DNA from: an uncultured Eubacteriales bacterium
GTDB lineage: Bacteria > Bacillota > Clostridia > Christensenellales > CAG-138
Direction of reading: 5' to 3'
NCBI GenBank assembly: GCA_902765005.1
Contig: CACWYB010000011.1
Location: 34,197 to 98,196 of the forward strand
DNA: 64,000 nt
A model generated the notes under the pieces. The model was not told the origin of the DNA. It was given only the letters and a program-made list of their open reading frames with translations, and searched no databases. Shown here one piece after another: positions 16,188-24,547 of this stretch (position 1 is its first letter; every line of letters starts with the position of its first letter). A program made the position numbers and the translations under genes.

Positions 16188-17639
16188 ATGAAGAAAGCAG
16201 ACATCGGCCTTATCGGCCTGGCCGTCATGGGCGAGAACCTGGTCATGAACATGGAAAGTAAGGGCTTCACCGTGGCCGTCTTCAACCGGACCACCGCCAA
16301 GGTGGACGCCTTCGTGGAAGGCCGTGCCGCCGGTAAGAACATCATCGGCTGCCACAGCCTCCAGGAGCTGGTGGACAACCTGGAAAAGCCCCGGAAGGTC
16401 TTCATGATGGTCAAGGCCGGCAGCGCCGTGGACGACATGATCGACAAGCTCCTGCCCCTCTTGGAGGACGGCGACATCCTCATCGACGGCGGCAACAGCC
16501 ACTTCCCCGACACCATCCGGCGGACGGAGTATGTGGAGAGCAAGGGCAAGCTGTATGTGGGCACCGGCGTGTCCGGCGGCGAAGAGGGCGCCCTGAAAGG
16601 CCCCTCCATGATGCCCGGTGGCTCCCCTGCGGCCTGGCCCTATGTGAAGCCCATCTTCCAGGCCATCTGCGCCAAGGTGGAGGACGGCTCCCCCTGCTGC
16701 GACTGGGTGGGCGAGAACGGCGCGGGCCACTTTGTGAAGATGGTCCACAACGGCATCGAGTACGGCGACATGCAGCTCATCTGCGAGGCCTATCAGCTCA
16801 TGCGTGACCTGCTGGGCCTCTCCTACGAGGAGATGCACGACATCTTCACCAAGTGGAACGAGACCGAGCTTGATTCCTACCTCATCGAGATCACCCGGGA
16901 CATCCTGGGCTACAAGGACGAGGACGGCTCCCCCCTGGTGGAGCACATACTGGACACCGCGGGCCAGAAGGGCACCGGCAAGTGGACCGGCATCGCGGCC
17001 CTGGACGAGGGCGTGCCCCTGACGCTCATCGGCGAGGCCGTGTTCGCCCGCTGCCTCTCCGCCATGAAGGAGGAGCGGGTGGAGGCCGCCAAGACCTTCG
17101 GCCGGCAGGTGCCCGCCTTCACCGGCGATAAGGAGGCCTTCATCGAGGCCATCCGGCAAGCCCTCTTTGCCTCCAAGATCATCTCCTACGCCCAGGGCTA
17201 CACCCTCATGCGCACCGCTGCCCAGCATTACGGCTGGAACCTCAATTACGGTGGCATCGCCCTCATGTGGCGGGGCGGCTGCATCATCCGCAGCGTCTTC
17301 CTGGGCAAGATCAAGGAAGCCTACGACAAGAACCCGGCTCTCAGCAATCTGCTCCTGGACCCCTACTTCAAGGGGACCATCGAGAAGCTGGTGCCGTCTT
17401 GGCGCACCGTGGCGGCGGCGGCCCTCACCTACGGCGTGCCCGCCCCGGCCATGACCTCGGCTCTCAGCTACTTTGACGGCTACACCACCGAGCGCCTGCC
17501 CGCGAACCTCCTGCAGGCCCAGCGGGACTACTTCGGCGCCCACACCTACGAGCGGCTGGACGCGCCTCGGGGCCAGTTCTTCCACACCAACTGGACCGGC
17601 CATGGCGGCAACACCGCTGCGACAACGTACAACGCGTAA
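16188..17639 (+). CDS. gndA: 6-phosphogluconate dehydrogenase, decarboxylating
   Basis: 483-residue long-form Gnd. The Rossmann loop GLIGLAVMGENL (residues 7-18), the NRTTAKVD motif favouring NADP, the substrate motif GVSGGEEGALKGPS and the catalytic KMVHNGIEYGDMQ with Lys and Asn/Glu are all intact, as is the C-terminal FHTNWTG tail that enters the partner's active site. It oxidises and decarboxylates 6-phosphogluconate to ribulose 5-phosphate. Its place inside a uronate operon is unusual and points to gluconate as an intermediate. Confidence 0.95.
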   Translation: MKKADIGLIGLAVMGENLVMNMESKGFTVAVFNRTTAKVDAFVEGRAAGKNIIGCHSLQELVDNLEKPRKVFMMVKAGSAVDDMIDKLLPLLEDGDILIDGGNSHFPDTIRRTEYVESKGKLYVGTGVSGGEEGALKGPSMMPGGSPAAWPYVKPIFQAICAKVEDGSPCCDWVGENGAGHFVKMVHNGIEYGDMQLICEAYQLMRDLLGLSYEEMHDIFTKWNETELDSYLIEITRDILGYKDEDGSPLVEHILDTAGQKGTGKWTGIAALDEGVPLTLIGEAVFARCLSAMKEERVEAAKTFGRQVPAFTGDKEAFIEAIRQALFASKIISYAQGYTLMRTAAQHYGWNLNYGGIALMWRGGCIIRSVFLGKIKEAYDKNPALSNLLLDPYFKGTIEKLVPSWRTVAAAALTYGVPAPAMTSALSYFDGYTTERLPANLLQAQRDYFGAHTYERLDAPRGQFFHTNWTGHGGNTAATTYNA

Positions 17640-17651
17640 GCGGAGCCGTTT

Positions 17652-18938
17652 ATGAACGACATCTATTGCATCGCAAAAACCGACGCGGGTCTCTCCCAGG
17701 ACGAGATCCGCGTCGCCCTGCTCCAAAGCCTCTCCGGCCGCAAGCTCAACAAGGTCCTGATCCTGCCTCCGGATTTCACCCGCTTCCATTCCAACGCGGG
17801 CTTCATCACCAACGTGTACTACCACGCCCTCACGGATGCCGGCGTTCAGGTGGACATCCTGCCCGCCCTGGGCACCCATGTGCCCGTCAGTGAGGAGCAG
17901 TGGAACAAGATGTTCGGCGACATCCCCTATGAGCGGATGCTGGTCCACAACTGGCGGACGGATGTGGTGAAGATCGGCCAGATTCCGGCGGACTTTGTCT
18001 CCGAGATCACCGAGGGCCTGTGGACGGAGCCGGTGGCCGCGGAGGTGAACCGGCGGGTCATGGACGAGAGCTACGACCTGATCATCTCCCCGGGCCAGGT
18101 GGTGCCCCATGAGGTCATCGGCATGGCCAACCACGCCAAGAACCTGTTCGTGGGCGTGGGCGGGAGCGAGATGATCAACTCCTCCCACATGATCGGCGCG
18201 GTCTACGGCATGGAGCGGATGATGGGCAAGGACTTCACCCCCGTCCGCCGGATCTTCGACTACGGCCTGGAGCACTTTTTGAAGGACAGGCCCATCCTCT
18301 TTGCCCTGACGGTGACCACCGCCCCTGGCGGCGTCATCCACACCCACGGCCTGTTCATCGGCGAAGGCCGCAGCTGCCTCACGGAGGCGGTGAAGCTGGC
18401 CCAGCAGAAGAACATCGACTTTGTGCCCCATGGCCTCAAAAAGTGCGTGGTGTACCTGGACCCCTCGGAGTTCAAGAGCACCTGGCTGGGCAACAAGGCC
18501 GTCTACCGCACCCGCATGGCCATGGCCGACGGCGGCGAGCTCATCGTGCTGGCTCCCGGCGTGGAACGCTTCGGGGAGGACAACCAGGTGGATAAGCTCA
18601 TCCGCAAGTATGGTTATCGGGGCCGGCTGAACACGCTGGAACAGTTCAAGAAGCCCGAGAACCAGGATCTGCGGGACAACATGGGCGCCGCCGCCCACCT
18701 GATCCACGGCTCCTCCGACGGCCGGTTTACCATCACCTATGCGGTGAAGGACATCACCAAGGAGGAGATCGAGGGCGTGGGCTTTGCCGCCGCGGATTAC
18801 GACGAGATGGCCAGGAAATACGACCCCCAAAAGCTCGCCTACGGCTTCAACACCGTGGATGGGGAGGAGGTCTACTTCATCCCCAACCCGGCTTTGGGCC
18901 TTTGGATCAACCGGGAACGCTTTGAAAAGGAGAATTGA
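17652..18938 (+). CDS. LarA-type nickel-dependent epimerase (probable D-mannonate/D-gluconate epimerase)
   Basis: 428-residue LarA-superfamily protein. Spacing of the key residues matches lactate racemase: His153 (PHEVIG), Lys163 ten residues on (HAKN) and His179 sixteen after that (SSH), plus GTH at 74-76 and His99. These residues hold the nickel-pincer nucleotide cofactor and do hydride and proton transfer in LarA. Some LarA homologues are reported to act on aldonates. Between gnd and uxaC, and in an operon that makes D-mannonate, 2-epimerisation to D-gluconate is the best fit (inference). The cofactor genes larB, larC and larE are not in this window. Confidence 0.75.
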   Translation: MNDIYCIAKTDAGLSQDEIRVALLQSLSGRKLNKVLILPPDFTRFHSNAGFITNVYYHALTDAGVQVDILPALGTHVPVSEEQWNKMFGDIPYERMLVHNWRTDVVKIGQIPADFVSEITEGLWTEPVAAEVNRRVMDESYDLIISPGQVVPHEVIGMANHAKNLFVGVGGSEMINSSHMIGAVYGMERMMGKDFTPVRRIFDYGLEHFLKDRPILFALTVTTAPGGVIHTHGLFIGEGRSCLTEAVKLAQQKNIDFVPHGLKKCVVYLDPSEFKSTWLGNKAVYRTRMAMADGGELIVLAPGVERFGEDNQVDKLIRKYGYRGRLNTLEQFKKPENQDLRDNMGAAAHLIHGSSDGRFTITYAVKDITKEEIEGVGFAAADYDEMARKYDPQKLAYGFNTVDGEEVYFIPNPALGLWINRERFEKEN

Positions 18939-18941
18939 GAA

Positions 18942-20324
18942 ATGAAGCCCTTTTTGGACAAGGATTTTCTGCTGGAAACCCCTACCGCGCAGCATCTGTT
19001 CCACGACATCGCGGACAAGATGCCCATCATCGACTACCACTGCCACCTGATCCCCCGGGAGATCTATGAGGACCGGCAGTTTGAGAACATCACCCAGGTT
19101 TGGCTGGGGGGCGACCACTACAAGTGGCGGCTCATGCGCTCCTTCGGCGTGGAGGAGAAGTACATCACCGGCGACGCCTCCGATCGGGAGAAGTTCCAGA
19201 AGTGGGCCGAGACCCTGTCCTTGGCCATCGGCAACCCCCTGTATCACTGGAGCCATCTGGAGCTGCGGCGGTTCTTCGGCTATGAGGGCATCCTCAACGG
19301 CGACACGGCCGAGGAAGTGTGGAACCTGTGCAACGAGAAGCTTCGGCAGCCTGATTTCTCCGCCCGGAACCTGATCGTCAAGTCCAACGTGAAGGTGGTC
19401 TGCACCACGGACGATCCGGCGGACACCCTGGAGTGGCATCAGAAGATCGCCGGGGACAACTTCCCCGTGAAGGTGTTGCCCAGCTTCCGCCCGGACAAGG
19501 CCATGAACCTGGATAAGCCCGACTATATCGACTATCTTGCCAAGCTGGGCGCGCCCAAGACCTACGCCGAGCTGGTGAAGGCGCTGCAGGAGCGGCTCCG
19601 CTTCTTCGTGTCCATGGGCTGCCGGGTCAGCGACCACGCGGTGGAGTCCGTGCCCTATGCCCCCGCCACCGAGGCGGAGCTGGAAGCCATTTTCTCTAAG
19701 CGGCTCTCCGGCCAGATCCCCACGGCGCTGGAGATCAAGCAGTTTAAGACCGGGCTGCTCCTCATGCTGGGCCGCTGCTACGCCAAGTACGGCATCGCCA
19801 TGCAGCTCCATTTCGGCTGCATCCGGGACAACAACCAGTACATCTACCGTCTCCTGGGCCCCGACACCGGCGTGGATTCCATCGGCGATCCCTCTCCATT
19901 GAAAGAGCTGGTAGGCTTCCTCAACGCCCTGGCCGAGACCAACGAGCTGCCCAAGACCATCCTCTACTCCCTGAACCCCACGGAGAACGCGGCCATCGGC
20001 ACCATCATCGGCTGCTTCCAGGGGCCGGAGGCCCGGGGCAAGCTCCAGCACGGCAGCGCCTGGTGGTTCAACGACCATGAGAAGGGCATGCTGGACCAGA
20101 TGACCACCCTGGCTTCAGAGGGGCATCTGGCCACCTTCGTGGGCATGCTGACCGACTCTCGGAGCTTCCTCTCCTATACCCGGCACGAGTACTTCCGCCG
20201 GTTGCTCTGCAATCTCATCGGCGGCTGGGTGGAGAAAGGGGAGTACCCCAACGACGAAAAGGCCCTCAAGACCATCGTGGAGGGCATCTGCTACAACAAC
20301 GCCAAGGCGTACTTTGGGTTTTAA
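18942..20324 (+). CDS. uxaC: Glucuronate/galacturonate isomerase
   Basis: 460-residue uronate isomerase of the amidohydrolase-like UxaC family. Visible motifs are IDYHCHL (metal-binding HxH), VCTTDDPADTLEWH, the LPSFRPDKAMN segment and AWWFNDHEKGMLDQM near the C-terminus. It interconverts D-glucuronate with D-fructuronate and D-galacturonate with D-tagaturonate. The start is three bases after the stop of the LarA-like gene, behind AAGGAGAATTGAGA. It is the last gene of the operon, followed by hairpin repeat B. Confidence 0.96.
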   Translation: MKPFLDKDFLLETPTAQHLFHDIADKMPIIDYHCHLIPREIYEDRQFENITQVWLGGDHYKWRLMRSFGVEEKYITGDASDREKFQKWAETLSLAIGNPLYHWSHLELRRFFGYEGILNGDTAEEVWNLCNEKLRQPDFSARNLIVKSNVKVVCTTDDPADTLEWHQKIAGDNFPVKVLPSFRPDKAMNLDKPDYIDYLAKLGAPKTYAELVKALQERLRFFVSMGCRVSDHAVESVPYAPATEAELEAIFSKRLSGQIPTALEIKQFKTGLLLMLGRCYAKYGIAMQLHFGCIRDNNQYIYRLLGPDTGVDSIGDPSPLKELVGFLNALAETNELPKTILYSLNPTENAAIGTIIGCFQGPEARGKLQHGSAWWFNDHEKGMLDQMTTLASEGHLATFVGMLTDSRSFLSYTRHEYFRRLLCNLIGGWVEKGEYPNDEKALKTIVEGICYNNAKAYFGF

Positions 20325-20330
20325 GGCGGG

Positions 20331-20479
20331 TTCTTTTGCGACTTTTTCTTTTCAGTGAAAAGAAAAAGTCGCCCAAAAAGAAAAGCTCAGGAAATCTAAC
20401 CTGTTAGAATTCCTGAGCTTTTTAGTATCCCAAATGTTCTTTTCGGTTCCTTTTCTTTCAAGAAAAGGAACAGCCGGCT
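20331..20479 (+). repeat. Dispersed intergenic hairpin repeat, copy B
   Basis: Three hairpins in order: GCGACTTTTTCTTTT/AAAAGAAAAAGTCGC (20338-20372), AAAAGCTCAGGAA/TTCCTGAGCTTTTT (20381-20423) and TTCCTTTTCTT/AAGAAAAGGAA (20447-20469). It lies between the convergent uxaC and YhcH genes, where it would terminate both. Confidence 0.8.
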
Positions 20480-20493
20480 TATTTCTTCCTCTA

Positions 20494-20946
20494 TTAAACC
20501 GGCACCTTCACAACGATCTTCTTCACCGCCATGGCCTCGCCGGCCAGGCACCGGGGTTTGTGGGCGTCCTCCGGCGCGAAGATCACGTAGTCTCCGCCCC
20601 GCAGCAGCACCTGCCCGAAGAGGGCCGGGTCCTCATAGAAGGTCACGTCGTTGCCGGCATCGTAGGGCGTCTTCACCTGCAGCCCCTGCCGGGTGCAGGC
20701 CCCCAGCAGCTCCTCTCCCTCCACCAGATACTGGATATCGAAGAACTTTTCGTGGGTCTCAAAGGACAGGGTCTCCGCCGCCATGGTGGTGTAGTGCTGC
20801 ACACTGGCCCGCACACCGTCCCCCAGCTCGATCCACCCCTCGGGCAGCTCGCCCAGATCCTCCCGTCGCAAAAACGCGAAGGCGACCTGAAACTTCTTCG
20901 CCGTCAGATCATATTTATACTCATTTCCAATGCTCCCAAATTCCAT
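20494..20946 (-). CDS. YhcH/YjgK/YiaL family protein
   Basis: 150-residue beta-sandwich protein of the YhcH/YiaL (DUF386, EbgC-like) family, recognised by ETHEKFFDIQYLVEGEE and the C-terminal FAPEDAHKPRC, whose His and Glu residues form a metal site in the family. Members accompany sialic acid, uronate and beta-galactoside genes and are thought to handle sugar anomers or aldonates. It lies convergent to the uxaC operon and upstream (same strand) of the MFS gene at 21015-22184. Confidence 0.82.
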   Translation of the reverse strand: MEFGSIGNEYKYDLTAKKFQVAFAFLRREDLGELPEGWIELGDGVRASVQHYTTMAAETLSFETHEKFFDIQYLVEGEELLGACTRQGLQVKTPYDAGNDVTFYEDPALFGQVLLRGGDYVIFAPEDAHKPRCLAGEAMAVKKIVVKVPV

Positions 20947-21014
20947 GGCCTTTCACTCCATTTCTATAGTTTTTTGCGATAATGTAGGATTTCTCAGATA
21001 ACGCACCGCGCGGG

Positions 21015-22184
21015 TCAACGGGGTCGCACCTCATTGCTCCTGGGCGAAGGGAACAGCATGGCTATGGCGGACGCAAGATAGAAGAGTAAGCCCACCAAGA
21101 AGGAGAAGCGCTCATACTCACTGCCGGCCAGATGCCGCAGCAGGCTCAGGATAAAGGCGGAGCCAAAGCTGCCGATGGAGGAAATAATGTGATACAGTGA
21201 AAGAGAGGCCGCCCGCAACTCCGGCTTTAGCGGCACGCCCAAATAGTAGGTGAACGTGGGGTTCAACAGCCCGTATCCCATGCCGAAAACAGCGGCGGAA
21301 CACAGGAGCCCGAGGGCGCTTTTGCTCAGGATCAAGAGCAGATACCCGGCGGCGCAGAACCCAAAGCCGACGGTGAAGGTCCGCTTGGAGCAAGCCCGAT
21401 GGATGCGATAGAACAGATATCCGCCCATCACACCGGTGCCGGTGCAGATGGAAAGAATGATGGCGGTCATGGTGGCGCTGCCAAACTGGTTGCGTAGCAC
21501 GATCCCGGACATCTCCGTGACGAAGGGATAGAAGAACACCATGTGGGCCGCATAAAACAGGCTCCAGCCCACCACATGCCAGGTGAACACTTGCCTGAGG
21601 TCCAGGCGCTTTTTGTCTGCGTCCGAGAGCCTGTCCGGCTCCGGCAGCAGAAGCAGCACAATAATCAGCACGGGAAGCACCGCCAGATACGCCAGGAAGG
21701 GCATCCGCCAGCTGTAGCTGCACAGATACCCGCCCAGGAGCTGGAAGATGACGGCGCCGATGTTGGTGGACATGGCGTTGCGCCCCAGCTGGCGGGGCAC
21801 ATCGTCACCGGAAAAAAGGGACAGGACCAAGGTGTTGATGATGGGAGCAACAAGTCCCGTGCCAATACCCAGCACGGCCCGTCCCACCAGGATCTGCCCC
21901 ACGCTCTTCGCAAAGACAGGCAGAATCCCTCCCAGGAAGGTGATGACAAGCCCAAGTGCGGTCAGTGTCCGAAACCGAACCTTCCGTCCGACGATCATAC
22001 CGGATAGGATGGTGCAGGGAACGGCCGTCAGGCTGGAAAGGGTGGCGATGGACGCGATGGCTGTGGAAGGCGCTTCCGGAAAGTTGCGGGAGATCGTGGC
22101 CAGGGCAGGGGAGGTGGCGGAAGCGGCCAGGTTGATGAAGGACATGGCCAGGATCGCTAAGATGGCTTTTAGCTTTTTGTTCAT
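21015..22184 (-). CDS. MFS transporter
   Basis: 389-residue major facilitator with 12 hydrophobic segments. The cytoplasmic loop 2 motif has the form GMIVGRKVRFR, and helix 5 carries the GTGLVAPIINTLVLS segment of drug/solute antiporters. N-terminus: MNKKLKAILAILAMSFINLAASATSPAL without a cleavable signal. It is probably the last gene of a minus-strand unit with the cyclase and PanE-like genes, though decayed sequence lies between. The substrate is probably an organic acid made or used by this locus (inference). Confidence 0.85.
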   Translation of the reverse strand: MNKKLKAILAILAMSFINLAASATSPALATISRNFPEAPSTAIASIATLSSLTAVPCTILSGMIVGRKVRFRTLTALGLVITFLGGILPVFAKSVGQILVGRAVLGIGTGLVAPIINTLVLSLFSGDDVPRQLGRNAMSTNIGAVIFQLLGGYLCSYSWRMPFLAYLAVLPVLIIVLLLLPEPDRLSDADKKRLDLRQVFTWHVVGWSLFYAAHMVFFYPFVTEMSGIVLRNQFGSATMTAIILSICTGTGVMGGYLFYRIHRACSKRTFTVGFGFCAAGYLLLILSKSALGLLCSAAVFGMGYGLLNPTFTYYLGVPLKPELRAASLSLYHIISSIGSFGSAFILSLLRHLAGSEYERFSFLVGLLFYLASAIAMLFPSPRSNEVRPR

Positions 22185-22187
22185 TGC

Positions 22188-22455
22188 TTACCTCGGATCG
22201 GCTTTCTGTATGCTCAGATTGTGGCAAGCCGCCTCATGGTCGCCATAGGCCACCCGCAGCTCCGGCGTCTTTTCCCTTTCGACGGAAAGCTCGATCCGTT
22301 TGCGGGGTTTCTCCAATTAGTATCTCTTGACATTGCTGCTGTAGAAGGGAGTTCATTCCACGGCGCACTGGTTGGAAACGAAGGACATGCCGCAATCCGG
22401 GTTCTTGGAGACGGATGACGACAGTCAGATCATCGACCTTCTCGAAGGAATCCAC
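22188..22455 (-). pseudogene. Decayed sequence, possible peptide-transporter remnants
   Basis: No intact gene is present in the roughly 310 bases between the MFS start and the cyclase stop. On the minus strand an open segment ending at the TAA of 22188-22190 reads KTPELRVAYGDHEAACH, which resembles the C-terminal tail of oligopeptide ABC ATPases (PEL...GH..ACH). Another frame upstream reads DDLTVVIRLQEPG, which resembles a solute-binding protein. Stops and frame changes separate them. The resemblance is by eye and weak. Confidence 0.3.
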
Positions 22456-22497
22456 ATCATCCGGAGCGTTCCGGGTGAGCCAACGATGGCTGGCGTC

Positions 22498-23238
22498 TTA
22501 TTTGTCGAAACCGGGCAGACCCTCGATGGCGTAGACGCGAACGGGGCAGGAATCGAGGCCGATGATGGGGAGCGGCGCGTAGCTGATGAAGAAGGTGTCG
22601 GTCTTGAGCAAATCAAGGTTTTGCAGCACCTCCAGGAACAGGCAGTTCTGGGCCATGAGGATGTCGTGGAAGGGCTTCACGTTCTCGTTGGAATCCTCGA
22701 TGGACACCCCGTCGCCGAAGCCCACGCACTTGGCGCCCCGGGCGGCCAGCCATTTGGCGGAATCCTCGCCCACCAGTAGCCGGTGATCGTCGGGCCCGTT
22801 GGTGGCGGGGGTGAAGGGGGGGAGCTTGTGGGGGCTGTCCAGGATCACCGTGTCTCCGGGCTGCATCCTGTCGCCAATGGCCTTCTCCAGATCCTCGCCG
22901 GTGATCTGGTGATTTTCCGGCAGGTCCAGCGTCACATAGATACCCCGGCCCATGAAGTTGGTGAGGGGCAGCTCCGCCACACTGGGCCAATCCTCGCTGT
23001 GGTGATAGGGGCATTCGCAGTGGGTGCCCAGATGGCTGGTCAGGTCCATGATGGTGTGGAAATCCGGGATGGATCCGCCGGTGTTGAACCGCCACAGGCG
23101 GCAGCGACGGCTCTCGGTCCTGGGATCCAGGACCTTGGTGAGATCCACAATGTGAAGGTTCCCCATGGTGTATTCCTTGGGGGGCATCTGCTCAGGGACC
23201 CGCTGGGGGTTGCCCGCGACCCAGTTGTAATCCGACAT
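22498..23238 (-). CDS. Cyclase family protein (KynB-like metal hydrolase)
   Basis: 246-residue member of the putative cyclase/arylformamidase family (PF04199). The metal motif HxGTHxDxPxH appears as HLGTHCECPYH, with Glu replacing Asp. The C-terminal FISYAPLPIIGLDSCPVRVYAIEG is typical. The start was placed at ATG 23238, behind AAAGGAG on the minus strand. Family members hydrolyse amides or lactone-like bonds with Zn or Mn. It stands 43 bases downstream of the PanE-like gene in one transcription unit. Confidence 0.82.
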   Translation of the reverse strand: MSDYNWVAGNPQRVPEQMPPKEYTMGNLHIVDLTKVLDPRTESRRCRLWRFNTGGSIPDFHTIMDLTSHLGTHCECPYHHSEDWPSVAELPLTNFMGRGIYVTLDLPENHQITGEDLEKAIGDRMQPGDTVILDSPHKLPPFTPATNGPDDHRLLVGEDSAKWLAARGAKCVGFGDGVSIEDSNENVKPFHDILMAQNCLFLEVLQNLDLLKTDTFFISYAPLPIIGLDSCPVRVYAIEGLPGFDK

Positions 23239-23281
23239 GTTTTTTCTCCTTTGTAACTCTTTCAAACGATTCTGGGAAAAA

Positions 23282-24202
23282 TCACGCCCGGGGACGGCGT
23301 TCCAGGGCGTGAATAAGGGATACGATCATTTCATGGCAGGGCACGGACACGCCCAGCTGGCGGGAGGCCTCCACCACGCTGCCGGAGATGGTGTCCACCT
23401 CGGAGCGCCGGCCGTCCCGAATGTCCGCATAGATGGAAGTGTAACCGTTGGGGGCGTTCTTGCACACGGTCTCCACGCCGGCGATGACATCCGCTTCCTC
23501 AAACCGGGCGAAGCCCTCGGCGTTGGCCACGGCCACGGCCTCTTTGCACAGCTTCACCATGAGCTCGTGGGCGGCGGGGTCGCTGTAGATGAAGCCCAAA
23601 GGCACCTGCAGCACCGCCGTCAGGGAGCTGGCGGCCGTGTTGGTGAAAAGCTTGGTCCAGATCTGTTTTTTCACTTCATTGCTGGTGACGCATTCGAACC
23701 CACAGGCGGTGAGGTTTTCGGCAATGGCCTGCAAAACCTCGCTGCCGCCGCCGGGCAGGCCGATGCTGGTCAGGCCGGCGCCGCCGTGGTTTACGTGGCC
23801 GTTTTCAATGATGGAGCTGTTGTGCTGGGTGGAACCGATGATGATGTGCTTTTCGTCCGTAAAGGGCAGGAGCCTGGCCTCGTGACCGGCCCCGTTCTGC
23901 AGGGTCATAAGATAGGTATTCTTGCCGATCAGGCCTCGATTGCTGCTGAGGGCGTCCTGGGTGAACATGGCTTTCACGAACACGATGACCAGGTCCATCT
24001 GGCCCAGGCCGTCGGTCTTGCTCACGGCCTTGGGGAAGAAGCGGCCGTCGCTTCCGTCCTTCTCCCGGATGAGCACGCCGGACTCGTTGATCTGCCGCAC
24101 TCGGTCCTCGTTTACTTCCACCAGGAACACATCGTTTCGCCGGGACAAGTACCCGCCGAACAGCATGCCCATGGCGCCCGCGCCCAACACCGCAATCTTC
24201 AT
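23282..24202 (-). CDS. Ketopantoate reductase family 2-oxoacid reductase (PanE/ApbA-like)
   Basis: 306-residue NAD(P)-dependent reductase. The Rossmann motif is VLGAGAMGMLFGGYL (residues 5-19). The conserved Lys occurs in VFVKAMFT and the N-T-A motif in WTKLFTNTAASSLTA, followed by the C-terminal helical domain. The start was chosen at ATG 24202, behind AGGAGGCC. Its neighbours are catabolic rather than pantothenate genes, so it probably reduces another branched 2-oxo acid (inference). The promoter region shares LacI-type sites with the divergent operon. Confidence 0.82.
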   Translation of the reverse strand: MKIAVLGAGAMGMLFGGYLSRRNDVFLVEVNEDRVRQINESGVLIREKDGSDGRFFPKAVSKTDGLGQMDLVIVFVKAMFTQDALSSNRGLIGKNTYLMTLQNGAGHEARLLPFTDEKHIIIGSTQHNSSIIENGHVNHGGAGLTSIGLPGGGSEVLQAIAENLTACGFECVTSNEVKKQIWTKLFTNTAASSLTAVLQVPLGFIYSDPAAHELMVKLCKEAVAVANAEGFARFEEADVIAGVETVCKNAPNGYTSIYADIRDGRRSEVDTISGSVVEASRQLGVSVPCHEMIVSLIHALERRPRA

Positions 24203-24256
24203 GTTTGCTGGCCTCCTGTGTTTCTTATCTCTCTTCAAAGTGAGATGGGGTCCGCA

Positions 24257-24270
24257 TGCAATCGTTTTCA
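24257..24270. promoter_or_regulatory. LacI-type operator candidate 1
   Basis: TGCAATCGTTTTCA, 12 of 14 matches to the proposed palindrome TGCAATCGATTGCA. It lies 55 bases upstream of the PanE-like start, in a position to control the minus-strand operon. Confidence 0.5.
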
Positions 24271-24418
24271 TTCTTAATTATGGGGCATGGAAAACAATTT
24301 TGCAAGTCTTTTTTTGCAAAAAGGAGAACAAAATGGAGATCATACTCTTTTGATCCTGGATAATGCGGGATAAAACTAACAGCTTTTGGGAGGAGTTTGT
24401 TACATCCTGAAAAAAAGC

Positions 24419-24472
24419 TTGATATTTTCACTTCCATGTGGTAAGATCTCTACAACCGAGAAATCGATTGCA
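24419..24472 (+). promoter_or_regulatory. Promoter with LacI-type operator 2
   Basis: TTGATA (24419-24424), a 17-base spacer and TAAGAT (24442-24447). AGAAATCGATTGCA (24459-24472) begins a few bases after the expected start point, the classical place for a repressor roadblock. It drives the PEP mutase-type cluster starting at 24548. The rest of the 345-base gap shows nothing else. Confidence 0.65.
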
Positions 24473-24547
24473 TTTTTCTTTTCGGGCTATATCCAACAGA
24501 CCCCAGAGCGAGACGAGCCATCATTTGTTTTGAAGAGGTAAAAGCGT

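Noticed and set aside
17652-18938. Annotation of the LarA-like protein as lactate racemase
   Set aside because: Catalytic residues fit the superfamily but the operon concerns uronates and aldonates; lactate racemase genes are usually next to larBCE, which are absent here.
16164-20078. A very long open frame (about 1,300 codons) on the minus strand opposite gnd, the LarA-like gene and uxaC
   Set aside because: It is an antisense shadow caused by GC-rich codon positions of three well-supported genes; its translation is low-complexity His/Gly/Leu/Val-rich without domains.
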